In this document: positions 23,231 to 35,049 of the stretch, piece by piece
Layout: every line of letters starts with the position of its first letter
Position numbering within the stretch: position 1 is the first letter of the stretch
Assembly: GCF_022605725.1 (NCBI RefSeq)
Contig: NC_065546.1
Span: 42,776,227-42,840,226 of the forward strand
DNA from: Anthonomus grandis grandis
Taxonomy: Eukaryota; Arthropoda; Insecta; Coleoptera; Curculionidae
DNA: 64,000 nt
Reading direction: 5' to 3'
Notes under the pieces: generated by a model
What the model saw: only the letters and a program-made list of their open reading frames with translations
The model's database searches: none
Told to the model about the DNA's origin: nothing
Position numbers and translations under genes: made by a program

Positions 23231-26200
23231 ATGACAATTCGTGATATTTTAAATGGATCATCTTCGTGCTGTTCATGTCAGTTAGATGTAGTCGTACATA
23301 TTAGTGGTTGGCTTGGCTTAGTAAGTAAAACAAATAAATGAAATGAATTATTTTATTACTTATTAATTTAATAAAGGTGTGGAATGCCATTTTACGCATT
23401 GCAAGTGACTTTATTCGGAGGAGACATATCCGAATTAAAATAGCAGTATAATCAAAGTATATAGATTTCAACATATATAACGATATAGTTAGACTGTGGT
23501 ATAATCGTTGACTGCATCATAATAAGATATTATTCAATCATCGGTAAAATACTTCACATGATGTAACTTTCTCTATATAAACAAAACTTCGCAAACCGTA
23601 ACCAAAAACTTCGAAATTGCATATCATAGAGTTAAATTTAACAAAAATGTCTAAAAAATATAAAAAACTTTTTTCAACCGCACAATAACCTAGAAACCCA
23701 TTGTTAAATATATTTATTTTAAATTATATATGTAACAATAAGTCAGCAAACTTTTTAGGTATGGAGAACAATAGTTGTAATATTTCTTTCAATTGCCATA
23801 TCAAACCTCAGTAGCGACAATCCCAACTTATATGTCATAATTTTCGGAAGCTCCCTAGGATACTTATTAATATCAGCAGTCGTAAATGGAATATTTGTGT
23901 TTGGGATTTTTAAGGTAGGTACAATAAACTATTTAGACTTGTTAAAATAAAGATTATGTAATGGATAACAAATGTATTATTATATAGTGTATCTTGATTA
24001 AAACAAGTCAAAACTTTAATTTAACATGAGAAAAATTTAATAATTAAAAATATTTCAACTAATTAGAATTTGACTTAAATACAGAGACTTATTTACCAGA
24101 CATTCCTATGTTTAAGGTACATTTAAAAAAACTATTAAATTAGAAAAAAATAAGTTAGAATGTTAGAAAATACGTTATCAAGTCAATTATAAATGTAAAC
24201 GATAAATTTCTAAATTATTAATTTGGTGTAATTAAATATGAAAAAAATAATGAAATTCAACTTTCATATTCTTAAAGTGAACAAACAAAAAATGTAATCC
24301 AATATATATACAGTTAAACCTCTCTTGAGCGGACACTCATGGGACCTTCAAAAAGTGTCCGCTCAACGGAGGTGTCCGTCCAAGGGAAAAAGGCCACACA
24401 GAAGCAAAATTAAACGGCATGTTATTTTTTTAAACAAGTTTATAATTAATTATTTAGTGACAATAAGTATATAATTAGGGTTACAAAATAATTATAATTA
24501 TGCAAAAAAAATAAAATTAAAAAACAAACCAAAACAAAAACTTATGAAATAACAAACCGAAAATAAACTAAACTAGTACATACATACATATAAAGATTTT
24601 TGTAAGAAATAATATGTAAATATTTTGGAACACATGTACAAATTAAGATTATTGTTTATGTTTAAAATATTCTAATAAAGACGTTTGTCGATTTTTTTTG
24701 TTGAGCAAAGTATTGCTCCAATATATCAATTTGCTCCAATATTAAATCATTGTCTACATTAAAAAAATCGTTGATATCATTATTGTTTATCATTCCAAAA
24801 TTATCCTTATTCCTCAACATTTGAGCTAAAAGTGACAATGGAATGTCGTCTTCATTTTCCCAGATTTCCAGGTTTTCTGCTCTATTTTCTGAACTATTAG
24901 AGTGTGTAATGCCAGACTTAATAAAGCAATTTTGAACCGTTTTCTTTGTCACTTGGTCCCATGCAATGTTTATAAAGTAAATTGCATCTAGGACGTGTAT
25001 TTTTCTGGCTAATTCAGCAGTATTTATGGCTAATAAAAGTTTTTTAATAATGATTGTCCTATAAAATGTTTTAAAACTCTTAATAATGCCCTGATCTAAA
25101 GGCTGTACAATAGAAGTGCAGTTTGGAGGCAAAAAAATCAATTTAATATTTTTCAGTCTTATATCCTTTGGGTGACAACATGCATTGTCGAGAAATAATA
25201 ACATTTTTCGTTTTTCACGCATAATTTTTTTATCAAATTGATTTAACCATTCGGCCATTAATTCACCGGTCATCCAAGCTTTTTTATTCCACCTATAGGT
25301 AATTTTTTCACATTAATATTTTTAAATGCTCTTGGTTTGGCCGTTTTTTCGATCACTAGAGGTTTTTTTTTGTCCCTCCATATTTACACAAAAAAGTGCA
25401 GTCAGTCTCTCTTTTAAAAATTTACCTCCAATACATCTTTCTCGCTTCAAATGTAGAGTCCTGTTTGGCACTGCTCGGAAAAATAGCCCAGTCTCATCAG
25501 CATTATAGATATTCTTGGGAGCATAGTTCTTAATTTTGGTACTTTCTCCCAAAATGTCGTGACATCGGCAGAGTTCACACTTGCGGCCTCCCCACTGATA
25601 GTTCTAAAAGCAATGTTGTGCCGGGTACGAAACTTTTGCAGCCAACCTTCTGATGCACTGAAAGTTCTATACCCCAAACCATCAGCGATTTCTTTGGCTT
25701 TCGTTCTAACAATTGTACCTAAAAAGATAATAGGCACATGTAAAATATACAGTAATATGTGTAATAATTGAAGTATGTTACCTGATAATGAAATATTTTT
25801 GCTTCGAGCTCTAATGAACCACCCATAGCACTGTCTGTCAATATTTCTGCCCTCTTCTCTTAAGAAGCTTCTTTATTCATATATTTGAGTGGAACTTACT
25901 TAATAAAACATTCTTATTTTTAATAATCTCAGCTGCCTGTATTTTTCCTATTCCAAACCGTTTTGCTAAGTCGCGTACGCTTAGTTTGTCTTTATTAAAA
26001 ATCTCAATTACGTCAACTTTTTCTTTAAGAGTTAGCACGTTACGTTTCGACGACATATCGGTTGTTACGCTAATAACGCTAGAAGATACGACAATAAACT
26101 AAAGCCAAATGCATTAACAAAACAGTCAAAACACAAAAACATCCCGACAAACCGGCGCCATGCGAGGAGTACCATCGTATCGGGGAAAACCTAGGCTCTG

Positions 26201-29200
26201 GCGCCAGTGCAACCCCCGATTGCGTGTTTAAATTTTTTCTGTGTCCGCTCAAGAGAAGGTTTAGCGGTTCTTCGGACCACTTTTAGGTGTCTGCGTCCGC
26301 CCGAGAGAGTGTCCGTTAAAGCATATGGGAATTTAGGGTATTTTCAATGGGACCAAAAAAAATTTCCGCTCAAGGGAGTTGTCCGTCTATTGGAGGTGTC
26401 CGTATCGGGAGGTTTCACTGTACTTTAAATGACCGACAATCAAAAATTGCGTTGAACCTTTGAGTATAAACTGTTAAAATTGTCAAAATCCACCCTAAAG
26501 TGTATTCAAATGAAGCAGCTAATAGTATAAAGTTCTGGAAACATGAGGTATAAGGTTGAATCATTAATATTGCACGCAAACTTAAGGACGAATTCCTTGG
26601 GTCAAAATACTGAAAAAACTTCGTCCATGCCTATGTCCAAAGATGCTCATCAAATGGCGAAAATTATAAACAAAAATAAAAACTATGAGAACTTAATCAT
26701 TTAATTTTTGTTGTCGAAGAAAAATATATCTATGTCATCGTTCGTACGTCTCAAAAAATGCAAGAAAAAATGTCGATTGTTGGTTAAAATTTAAAATACC
26801 TTCACGTTTTTGTTATTGACTTAGCATATAGTTCAAGTCAAGTCTTTCAATGTTCTAAGGTTATTGATGTTGTTGCATTTTTGTAATCGTCTCCAGTGAA
26901 TAAATATTAGTTTGTTAAATTCAAAAATCGGTATTACTAAAGTGTAAAACTTGCATGCAGTACTGCCAAGGTTGGTCAAGGATACCGAAAACAGTAAAGC
27001 GATCAGGCGCGCTGTTGCCAGTATGCCAACAAAAGCGTCTGAGACCTGCAATAAAAAGGTTAGTGATGATGATGAGGCGCTTTTATGTGAAAAGTGCTAT
27101 GTTTGGAAGCACAGGATATATGCATCTATTTCACAGAAAGCCTATACACAGATGAGCAAGCTAAAAGAGCCTTGGTATTGCGAACCCTGCATAGAAGCTG
27201 AAAAAAGTAAACGAAAAAAGCAGAATCAACAAGCTAAAAATTATACATTGGCAGATATTATGGCCAAGTTAAATGAAATGGACAATAAGTATAATAGTCT
27301 GTTTCTAAAATATGAAGAGCAGGTGAAAGTAAATGCAAATTTACAAAAAGAATTGGCTGATATTAAAAACCAATTAAATAAAAAGGAACAACAGGAACTG
27401 GACAAAAACATTATTATTCAAGGAGTACCATATGAGGAAAATGAAGACATGCAAGTCTTAGTCACCAAAATAGGAGAGACATTGGACGTAGCTATAGAAA
27501 AAAACACTTTTATAGCATACCGGTTGGGAAAGGAACCTACCAAAAGTTCTCCTATTAAAGTTTGTTTTGAGAATTTAACAAAAGAGGGCCTTTTTAAATC
27601 AAAAAAGAGATATCAGCTAAACTCAAAGGATTTAGGATATAGAAACCACCACAAAATATATATGAACCATGACTTAACAAAAGAAAATATCAAGCTATTT
27701 ACAGCTGCTAGGGCATTTAAAAAGCAGCATGAATATAAATACCTATGGATTAGCAATGGTACGATATTTCTAAGAAAGAATGACACATCGAAAGTCATAC
27801 TTGTTCACTCCGAAAAGGAATTGGAAAACTAATAAGGCCTCAAACGAAAATAAAGGTAGTGTATATGAATATTCAAAGCATTCGAAATAAAATCGATGAA
27901 ATTAAATGTGACCTGATCAACAATCCCTGTGATATTCTAGCTTTCTCAGAAACTTGGATAAATGAAAATGAGACATTTTTTTATGATTTAAACAACTACA
28001 CCGCTATACATTCATGCAGAGATGGCAGAGGGGGCGGAGCAACAGTGTATATAAAAAACACATTAAAGTGTCGTGAAGTGGAAAAGTCAAAACCGAATGA
28101 AAGTGTTAACTGGGTTTGTGTATGTGTTGGCGAGTCTAATTTAAAGGTTAGTGTAATATATAAGCCACCCTCTTATAATAACTTAGAGTTCCTAAAAGAT
28201 TTAGAGAAAATTTTAATAAAGTATCCCAAAAAGCATGTTATTGTTGGTGATATTAATATTGACTTGTTAAAAAGTTCTGCATTGGTCACTAATTATAAAA
28301 ATTTGTTAATTGAAAATAATTTTAAAATAAATAATGAAATTATGTATGAAAACGCTACAAGAGTCGCAGAGCGAAGTCATACTATTATAGATCATGTTTT
28401 GTCAGAGGGCAGCTCGAATTTAATCGAAAACCTAAATGTTAGTTCTTGTTCTTTTTCTGATCATAAGAAATTGTTATTTTATATAAATTATGCCACCAAA
28501 GAATATAAACCAAAGATAAAATATATGATTAGCAGCATTGATTATAAAAAATTTGTGTATAAATTTAAACAAAATATTCAAAATGTAAGCATATCATCAT
28601 TTCAGGAACTAACCGATTTGATCCAGAAATCAAAAAATGAAGCTCAACGCATTAAATCACTTAGGATAAGAGAAAATAATACATGGATCAATGAGGAGGT
28701 GCTAGAAATGATGAAAAAACGCGACTTTATATACAAACGAAAAATAAAAAACCCTGGTAGTGCGTTATATGATCAAGAATTTCGTACAATTAAAAACAAA
28801 ATAACAAATAAAATAAAAGCATTAAAAAATCAGTATTTTCGCAAAGAATGGGAACATGCAGGCGGCAGTCAAAAAAAACAGTGGCAATTTAATAAACAAG
28901 TTTTTTAAAAATAAATCAAACACTACTCAAATAAATTCTCTTACCTTAAATGGAACAATTATAAAAGAAAAAAAAGATAATGTTAATTGTTTAAACAAAC
29001 ACACTTTTTGCCCAAGTCGGAGAGAGTATTGTTAATAAACTTGTAAACCAGACTCAACATATTGATGACGAAAATATATTTGATGAAGTTAACTGTGATA
29101 GTATGTTGAATGTTTCACCAACAAATTGTGATGAGGTTTGTGAAATCATCATGGGATTAAGGCGGAATTGTTCTCCAGGCGAGGATGGCATAACAGTGTT

Positions 29201-32200
29201 GGACATAATTAATTTAAAAGATTATGTTATAAATATATTAGCGAAACTAATAAATAATGTCTTTAACACTGGTGTGTATCCCAATGAATTAAAAAAAAAT
29301 AAAATTACTCCCATATTTAAATCTGGCGATAAGGATCAAATGAATAACTATAGACCCATTACTGTTGTTAATACTTTATCAAAAATAATAGAAAAAATTA
29401 TTAAAAAAAGAGTAATGTCTTTTGTACATAAAAATACATTGCTGGATAGTCATCAGTATGGTTTTATTCAAAATAGCAGTACTCTTTCGGCAACATTTGA
29501 CTTTATTAGTTGTATTTCAAAGTCCCTAGATAGCAAAAAAATTGTAGTTGTGGTATTCATTGATTTACAGAAAGCCTTTGATGTAGTAAGTTTTGATATT
29601 TTATTAAAAAAGCTTAGGCTCATGGGATTTGGAAAACTCTTTTTGAAACTGATTCAAACCTACTTACAAGATAGAAGTCAATATGTTTACTGGGAGGGAG
29701 TAGCTAGTGAATTGTTTTCGAATAAATATGGAGTGCCTCAAGGCTCTGTATTGGGACCCTTATTATATCTTTTATACGTATTAAGTCTAAAATTTGCCAG
29801 GTTACGTGCTCGATATTTTACTTTTGCAGATGATACGGCCCTTGTATATGAAGGTGAAAATGAAGAGGAGTTAGCGCAATTTATCAATGCTGATCTGAGC
29901 TTGTACTTTAAATGGCTAGTTTACAACAGGTTAAAAATAAATGTCGACAAAACCAAATATATGCTGTTTAAACAAAAAAACAAACAAGTAAATAATATTC
30001 AACTAAACATAAATGGAATTAGCCTAGAGAAAGTTGCCTCCATTAAATATCTTGGTTTAAATATTGATCAAGCATTGACTTGGCAAACTCACATAAACAA
30101 AATTACATCCAAAATAAATTCTATGATACCCTGTATATATAAAAGCCGAAGCTACCTAACAAATAATACAAAAATGAATATCTATAATGCTTTCTTTTTG
30201 TCCCACTTTAGATATTTGATGCCTATATGGGGAACATGTTCTAAAACAAAATTTGACAATATCCAAATTTTACAAAATAAGGTCCTTAAAATATTGTTTC
30301 AATATAATAAACTTACAAATACAGATTTTCTATATAGGGAGCTTAAAGTTTTTAAATTGAATCAGTTAATGGAGTTCGAAAAATGTAAACTCATATATAA
30401 AATTATAAACAAAAAAATTAAATGCAATATAAATTTTACATTCTCAAACGACGTTCATAGACGCAATACCAGAGGTCAATTAAATTTATATATTAGTTAC
30501 AATAGAACAATGATTGGAATGAATAGCCCAATGTATTCTGCATCTAAAGCATTTAATAGGCTACCTAATGATTTAAGAAATATTCAAATATTTAAAACAT
30601 TTGTTACAAAACTCAACGAATATTTTTCTATTTAATCAGTCAAGTTGTAAAATTAGTATAAATTAGTTATGTAATGAGATACCTTATTTATAATTTACTT
30701 TACATTATAATTAATTAATATAACCTACCTATGATTATTGTGTACACTAGTTTCATATGTGAATTTTTATATTAATCTCGAGGCCAGAGCTACAAGCACT
30801 GTTTAGAGACTTATTATAAATAGAATAATATGTATATTATTGAGTAATATAAAATTGTTTTCAAAAAAAAAAAAATTCCAGTAGGTCACCCATACCTATA
30901 TGAAGTTCACAGCGACTTTTCCAAAACTCTAACGACTTAAATTCCTTGGACTTTTTCATCTGGGGTTACCTAAAACAATTAGTTTATAGTACTCCAATTG
31001 AAAATGTTGAAGAGTTTAGAGTTAAGAAATAGAAGAGTGGCAAGTTGCGCAATAATTCGAAACATTTTTGAACGAGTGTAGCAATCAATGGTTTGTAGGG
31101 TAGGTGCTTGCATTGAAGTTGGAGAGCAACACTTTCAACAACTTTTATAACCTCTATATATTCCTAGTTTGTGTTTTACGTCATGTAAATCACTTTTCTT
31201 TTTTGTAAAAACCTTTGATTTGATAGAATTAAATTTATTAAATAAAATGGTTGTTTTCATTGTTGTATTTAAAAACTCACAATGTAATACGTGACGCCCT
31301 CTATTAGTGCGACATCAAAACTATAAAAAAATTATTAAATTTAGTACCTTAGAAAATCTCCCTATCCCTAATTTCATTAAATAATTTAAAAGTAAACCAG
31401 AAAGGAATACGTCCTTAAATTTTATTGCAATATTAATGATTCACTTTGTATAGAGATCTTACTATGTAAAATGATAAGATCTGTTTGTAAAATGATATTG
31501 TTCTGGTTTAACCCTTAAACCCAAACTAAAAATAATATTACTTAATTTTTATAATAATTTTAAGGTTATTTATTTTTACAAAATTGACTATACACCAAAT
31601 AACAATATTATTTAAATTTATGAATAAAACAATAAACAACTAATAATTTACATATATTTACAGAAAGAGCGCAAATTTCTGCTTCCCTATATAATCATTG
31701 TTGCGTTTGAAATGGTAGTAAGTGCATTTATTGGATCTTTACTTACCATGGTACTTTATGGCTTGCAGGCAGTTATTATAGGAACATATGCACTTCTAAT
31801 CACAGTTCTAAGTTTGGGTAAGTTTATAATTTTAATTTTTTTTTAGTATTGATATTAAGATAAAAGATTTGCATGTTACAAAAAAATAAATAAACAAACA
31901 AAAAATCTTAAAACATGTCTTCTTCAAGGCTCTTTCGATATCCGTTTTTATTTTAGCTTCTAGCTTGTTTATGTCCATCTGTTTTTATGGTTCTTTATTA
32001 GATAACTTACTTTTGAGGCCATTTTGGTATTTTTGAAATTATTCCTCTATGGGAAATTTTTAGTTTTTGATTATCTTCTTGCGTTCTGATTAAGAATTAC
32101 TTAATTTGAGTTTTTGCTCTTATTACCCTTTCATCTCTACTGGTATTAAAGTGATTTAGGACTGATTCAGACATCTCTTATCGCGTGTTTTTGATTAATT

Positions 32201-33249
32201 ATGTAACGATATTGGAAACGCCGAGAATAACCAGCTGACTTTCCGTCATTACGGACTGACATAAGTGGAACACCGTACAACATTTCAAAAATCAGCAAAT
32301 CTTCCGGAATCGTGGTTAGCCGAGTATATAAGGAGCCGCGTTGCCGCTGTGAGTCAGTAAAATGAGAAAAATTTTAGTAAAGTTCACTTTACTAATATTT
32401 CTCAACTGTAGTAGTAAAGTAGTTTTTTATAAGTTATCTTCACTAAACTAAAAGAGTAGCTTTACAGAAATAATAGAATTAATTAGCAGATACGGTAAAG
32501 TACTGTAGTGATATTGAAAAATAATTTTATGATTTTAGAAAGCAAAACCAGTTCTTCTAAATAATTAGTTTTTTTAAATCAGTTTCCTTGATTTTTAGTA
32601 GAGGCAAGCCTTTTTTCTTCTACTACAAACTACAATACTAATTTACAATAAATATTTTTTTGTTGCACGTCAGTTGTTTACTGGTTATATTTTTTAGGTT
32701 TATAAAATTATTAAATTATACAACACTCGAGTTAAGGTGGTATGATATTAAGTGCTTTCTTTGCAAAAAGGCATCATATTAAGAAAAATTGTCCTCTTAA
32801 ACCTTTAAACTATACCTAAAGTGTTTTCGTTAAGCCCTAAATATTATACTGCGTAACATATACCTATATAATAATATAAATAACCATTTTTTGCAACTAT
32901 CCCGAATAACCAAACCACCCTGTATATTCGAAAATGTAATAAAATAAAACTTCGTTTAAAGTTGAAAATCCTTGCACTTAAATGTCTTTAGATACCTTAG
33001 AAATATATATAATTGGCACACAGGTTGTTTATTAATTGTGATTTTTTATACAAATCTAACGAGACGAATTTAATTCGTTTTATCTGCGCTTTCTAAAGCT
33101 AATGTATTAAATTTTTTTTAGGAATCTACTTTACCTTATGGCTTCATAGTTTTTTATTCTACGAAGAACTTAAATTTAATGAAATTATCAGAGCTAACAG
33201 AAAACACAGTGTTTCACTTAATGGATTCACATACTTAAATGGAAATTAA
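23231..33249 (+). CDS. Four-transmembrane small protein, unknown family (exons 23231-23320, 23759-23914, 31664-31817, 33122-33249)
   Basis: A complete 175-residue product emerges when four exons are joined at consensus sites (donors GTAAGT, GTAGGT, GTAAGT; phases 0, 0, 1). The start is the ATG at 23231, giving MTIRDILNG, and the stop is TAA 33247-33249. After a Cys-rich N-terminus (CCSC at about residues 13-16) there are four hydrophobic segments, roughly residues 20-45, 55-80, 88-112 and 115-145, then a basic, polar tail (NRKHSVSLNGF). This size and the short CC motif before TM1 resemble insect four-TM proteins such as the LAPTM4 or DUF4728/pasiflora types, but the match is only by layout, so I give no function. 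Long introns hold Tigger, CR1-like and mariner copies, yet splice sites and frame are intact, which suggests that the gene is alive. Confidence 0.75.
24311..26420 (-). mobile_element. Tigger/pogo DNA transposon, complete ends
   Basis: The ends CAGTTAAACCTCTCTTGAGC (left) and, inverted, CAGTGAAACCTCCCGATACG (right) are flanked by TA on both sides (24309-24310 and 26421-26422), the target duplication of the Tc1/mariner-pogo superfamily. The minus-strand transposase starts at about 26056 (MSSKRNVLTLKEKV, a CENP-B type HTH). It continues through an EEGRNIDRQCYGWF block, a likely intron (about 25720-25780), a second HTH, and a DDE domain: NADETG near 25490, FLDNA near 25200 and QPLDQG near 25105. 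The spacing between the last two is DD30D. It ends at 24662. Frameshifts at the A-run near 25370, at about 25550 and at about 25900 make it defective. It lies in intron 2 of the four-TM gene, in reverse. Confidence 0.9.
26423..26929. other. Intronic sequence, nothing recognised
   Basis: AT-rich stretch between the Tigger element and the CR1-like LINE. Its right part (from about 26820) may be the 5' UTR of the LINE. No coding motif is seen. Confidence 0.35.
26951..27832 (+). CDS. LINE ORF1 protein (zinc finger, coiled coil)
   Basis: Open frame of 293 codons without a stop. It begins with a PHD-like Cys/His cluster (about residues 33-80). A Lys/Glu-rich helix of about 60 residues (KLNEMDNKYNSLFLKYEEQV) suggests trimer formation, as in other LINE ORF1 proteins. 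A basic domain follows and should bind RNA. The first finger ligands look incomplete (H and C after WKH are altered: WKHRIYAS rather than W.H..C), which may show decay. Its stop at 27830 precedes ORF2 by 26 nt. Confidence 0.75.
   Translation: MHAVLPRLVKDTENSKAIRRAVASMPTKASETCNKKVSDDDEALLCEKCYVWKHRIYASISQKAYTQMSKLKEPWYCEPCIEAEKSKRKKQNQQAKNYTLADIMAKLNEMDNKYNSLFLKYEEQVKVNANLQKELADIKNQLNKKEQQELDKNIIIQGVPYEENEDMQVLVTKIGETLDVAIEKNTFIAYRLGKEPTKSSPIKVCFENLTKEGLFKSKKRYQLNSKDLGYRNHHKIYMNHDLTKENIKLFTAARAFKKQHEYKYLWISNGTIFLRKNDTSKVILVHSEKELEN
29103..30635 (+). CDS. LINE ORF2 reverse-transcriptase part
   Basis: Uninterrupted 510-codon frame holding all core RT blocks: the GEDGIT lead, NYRPI, DLQKAFD with the first catalytic Asp, VPQGSVLGP, FADDTA with the catalytic Asp pair, and the thumb (KYLGLNID). 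The endonuclease that belongs in front (27859-28908) is displaced by two frameshifts. The last 120 residues are the usual helical LINE C-terminus with HRRNTRGQLN. Confidence 0.85.
   Translation: MLNVSPTNCDEVCEIIMGLRRNCSPGEDGITVLDIINLKDYVINILAKLINNVFNTGVYPNELKKNKITPIFKSGDKDQMNNYRPITVVNTLSKIIEKIIKKRVMSFVHKNTLLDSHQYGFIQNSSTLSATFDFISCISKSLDSKKIVVVVFIDLQKAFDVVSFDILLKKLRLMGFGKLFLKLIQTYLQDRSQYVYWEGVASELFSNKYGVPQGSVLGPLLYLLYVLSLKFARLRARYFTFADDTALVYEGENEEELAQFINADLSLYFKWLVYNRLKINVDKTKYMLFKQKNKQVNNIQLNINGISLEKVASIKYLGLNIDQALTWQTHINKITSKINSMIPCIYKSRSYLTNNTKMNIYNAFFLSHFRYLMPIWGTCSKTKFDNIQILQNKVLKILFQYNKLTNTDFLYRELKVFKLNQLMEFEKCKLIYKIINKKIKCNINFTFSNDVHRRNTRGQLNLYISYNRTMIGMNSPMYSASKAFNRLPNDLRNIQIFKTFVTKLNEYFSI
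30929..31165 (+). mobile_element. Mariner transposase C-terminal stump
   Basis: Reads DLNSLDFFIWGYLKQLVYS, then TPIENVEELRV, then after stops FERV, QSMVCRVGACIEVG and EQHFQQLL. This is the ending typical of DD41D-like mariner transposases, from the third catalytic Asp (LDFFIWG) to the C-terminus. Several in-frame stops mark it as dead. The upstream part is missing; the LINE poly(A) tail ends 55 bp before it. Confidence 0.8.
31170..31663. other. Intronic sequence, nothing recognised
   Basis: AT-rich intron sequence up to the acceptor at 31661-31663. It may contain the 3' end of the mariner stump. Confidence 0.4.
32202..32672 (+). repeat. Possible solo LTR in intron 3 of the four-TM gene
   Basis: The segment starts TGTAACG. 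It holds a GC-richer promoter-like block with TATAAGGAGCCGCG at 32334-32347 followed by an Inr-like GTGAGTCAGT, then AATAAA at 32647-32652 and a CA end. This order (U3, TATA, R start, poly(A) signal) is that of an LTR, but I see no clear target duplication and no second copy. Confidence 0.4.
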
Positions 33250-33360
33250 CTTATTTATTGTAGTCTCAATTAATATAATTTTATTATAAAAGTTAAAAAT
33301 GTTTTATTTAGATATAAGTTCTTAAATATCTTAATTATTTCGGCCGATTTTGATAGCTAG

Positions 33361-33508
33361 TGTTGTGTTAGCGCGTAAGCGAAATAACCAAGTAATGATC
33401 ACAGAACACAAATATATGTTAGGTGATGACTGAAGGTTAAGGCTCAATAAAATGTGCATTAGACGTTACCTGATTTTATGTTTTATTTCCTCGTCTCATA
33501 ACGAAACA
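33361..33508 (+). repeat. 5' LTR of a gypsy-type retrotransposon
   Basis: A 148-bp block starts TGTTGTGTTAGCGCG and ends GAAACA. It contains AATAAA at 33446-33451 and is followed at once by TGGTGGCAGCGG (33509-33520), a typical primer-binding site in which the TGG matches a tRNA CCA end. TG...CA ends and PBS spacing fit a short LTR. It begins 112 bp after the stop of the four-TM gene and may supply its poly(A) signal. Confidence 0.65.
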
Positions 33509-35045
33509 TGGTGGCAGCGGTAAAAGTGGCATAAAATCGGGTGAGAAAACGAATTGTTTTCGTTTTAGACCGTTTTCGTTCTGGGTTCAAGAGTACATAA
33601 CCCACATTCCTGGGGCACAGTGGACCTATAATAGAAGGTTATAATGCCTGAAACACAGGGTACTTCGGCGGCTGGATCCAACCAGGGCGATATACGCCAA
33701 CAGCTTGCACTAGGGACTGCACAACAGGACTGGAATGTACAACCGCCCAAGAGATTTAACTTGCAGGAACCGGCGGGATGGCCACAGTGGAGAAAAAGAT
33801 TCGATGGATACTTGGTAGTATCAGATTTAAAACAAAAAACAAATAGAGAGAAAATAAATATCCTTTTATATGTAATGGATGAGGAAAGTAAACTAATCAT
33901 CCTCCTGTGGCCCGTTAAACCGATTACATAGGAAGAAACTCTGCAAGAATTTAACAGGCATTTTTTTCCTAAAATAAATGTTATCTTTAAACGATATAAG
34001 TTCAACAGAAGAGTACAGATGCCAGGTAAGCCAGTAGATAATTTTATAATTGATTAGCCAGGCATTTTTTCCTAAAATAAATGTTATCTTTAAACGATAT
34101 AAGTTCAACAGAAGAGTACAGATGCCAGGTAAGCCAGTAGATAATTTTATAAGAACTTATAAGAGACTGCCTAGTGGTGGGAATGCTTGATATCAAAACA
34201 AGGGAACGGCTGCAGCTGAAAGCAGAGGCTGCAATACAAGGGAATTCTTGAAGGAAAAAGGGTATAAGAAAGGCCTCAAGTTGTTACTTCTGAGGGAAGG
34301 AGTACCTTGCCCAGAACAAATTTCCAGCAAAAGACATGAACGGTCGGGAACGGAACACTGGAGAAAAGTTTGCAGAAGCAAGGCAGTGAAGTCCATCGAC
34401 CATGAAGAGGAATCAAACAGCGATGAAGACAGCGAGGTACATTTTTTAGGTCTTATGGTACGTTCAAATAAAAATTATAATCAGGATGTAGCCCAGTGGT
34501 ATTGCAGGTTGCATGTAGAGAGTTATAATACTGAATTTAAATTTTTAGTAGATTCTGGGGCTGATGTAACTTGTATTCCCCAAGCGCTTGTTAGTAAAAT
34601 CACTTAAAAAAGTTTTCGCCAGCCAATGATGTTATGTCATCAAAATTATGAATCATCTGATCTCCCTGAGGGTAAAAATTAAAAGTAGTTAGTGTTGTTA
34701 AGCTTGGTACTTATATCATACCAAGGGGAAAAATGTGAAGGGGATATATATGTATTAAGAAACTCGAAAACACCTATTCCCGGGAGTCCAGGGATTGTAC
34801 TTTTGAAATTTTGAAAATTTACAGGAAATATAAATCAATATTTGCTTGTGAATTCAAGCAAGGTGTCTATTTTTGGGGAATATCCAGATTTCTTTAATAA
34901 TATAGAAGAGTTTTTAGGGTGAATCGAAATAAAAATAAAGGAGGGTGCTATTCCTTTCATTCAGTCGGCTCCAAGAATTGTACCTTTACCACTAGTAAGA
35001 AAACTAAAGGCTGAGTTAAAAAGACTAGAGTTATTGGCGATTATA
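33509..35045 (+). mobile_element. Ty3/gypsy retrotransposon, gag to RT start, truncated
   Basis: Internal region behind the short LTR. Gag starts at 33644 (MPETQGTSAAGSNQGD) with the WPQWRKRFDGY block common in gypsy Gag. A protease follows at about 34520-34605 (FLVDSGADVTCIP), then an RT lead-in at about 34925-35040 (KEGAIPFIQSAPRIVPLPL). Stops and shifts are present, for example at 33929-33931. A 104-bp segment is tandemly duplicated inside gag (33957-34153). The rest of pol and the 3' LTR are absent; Harbinger sequence starts at about 35050. Confidence 0.75.
33957..34153 (+). repeat. 104-bp tandem duplication inside gypsy gag
   Basis: The sequence from GGCATTTTTT through TAGATAATTTTATAA occurs twice, starting at 33957 and 34061. 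The copies differ by one T in a homopolymer over the first 93 bp. Such identity indicates a recent event in an already broken copy. Confidence 0.9.
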
Positions 35046-35049
35046 GTTT

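Larger units (their letters stand above)
26930..30874 (+). mobile_element. CR1-like LINE with PHD-type ORF1, nearly complete
   Basis: ORF1 (26951-27832, 293 residues) has a Cys/His zinc-finger start (CNKKVSDDDEALLCEKC, WKHR, WYCEPC), a lysine-rich coiled coil and an RRM-like or C-terminal domain (NIIIQGVPYEEN). ORF2 has an endonuclease (27859-28908: YMNIQSIRNKIDE, AFSETWINE, VIVGDINID, SFSDHK) and a reverse transcriptase (29103-30635: NYRPITVVNT, FIDLQKAFDVV, GVPQGSVLGPL, FADDTALVYE). Only two frameshifts, near 28890 and 29005, part the domains. A 13-A tail starts at 30862. The Cys-rich ORF1 plus this RT type point to the CR1/Jockey group. It lies in the same orientation as the host gene and is among the youngest-looking copies here. 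Confidence 0.88.
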
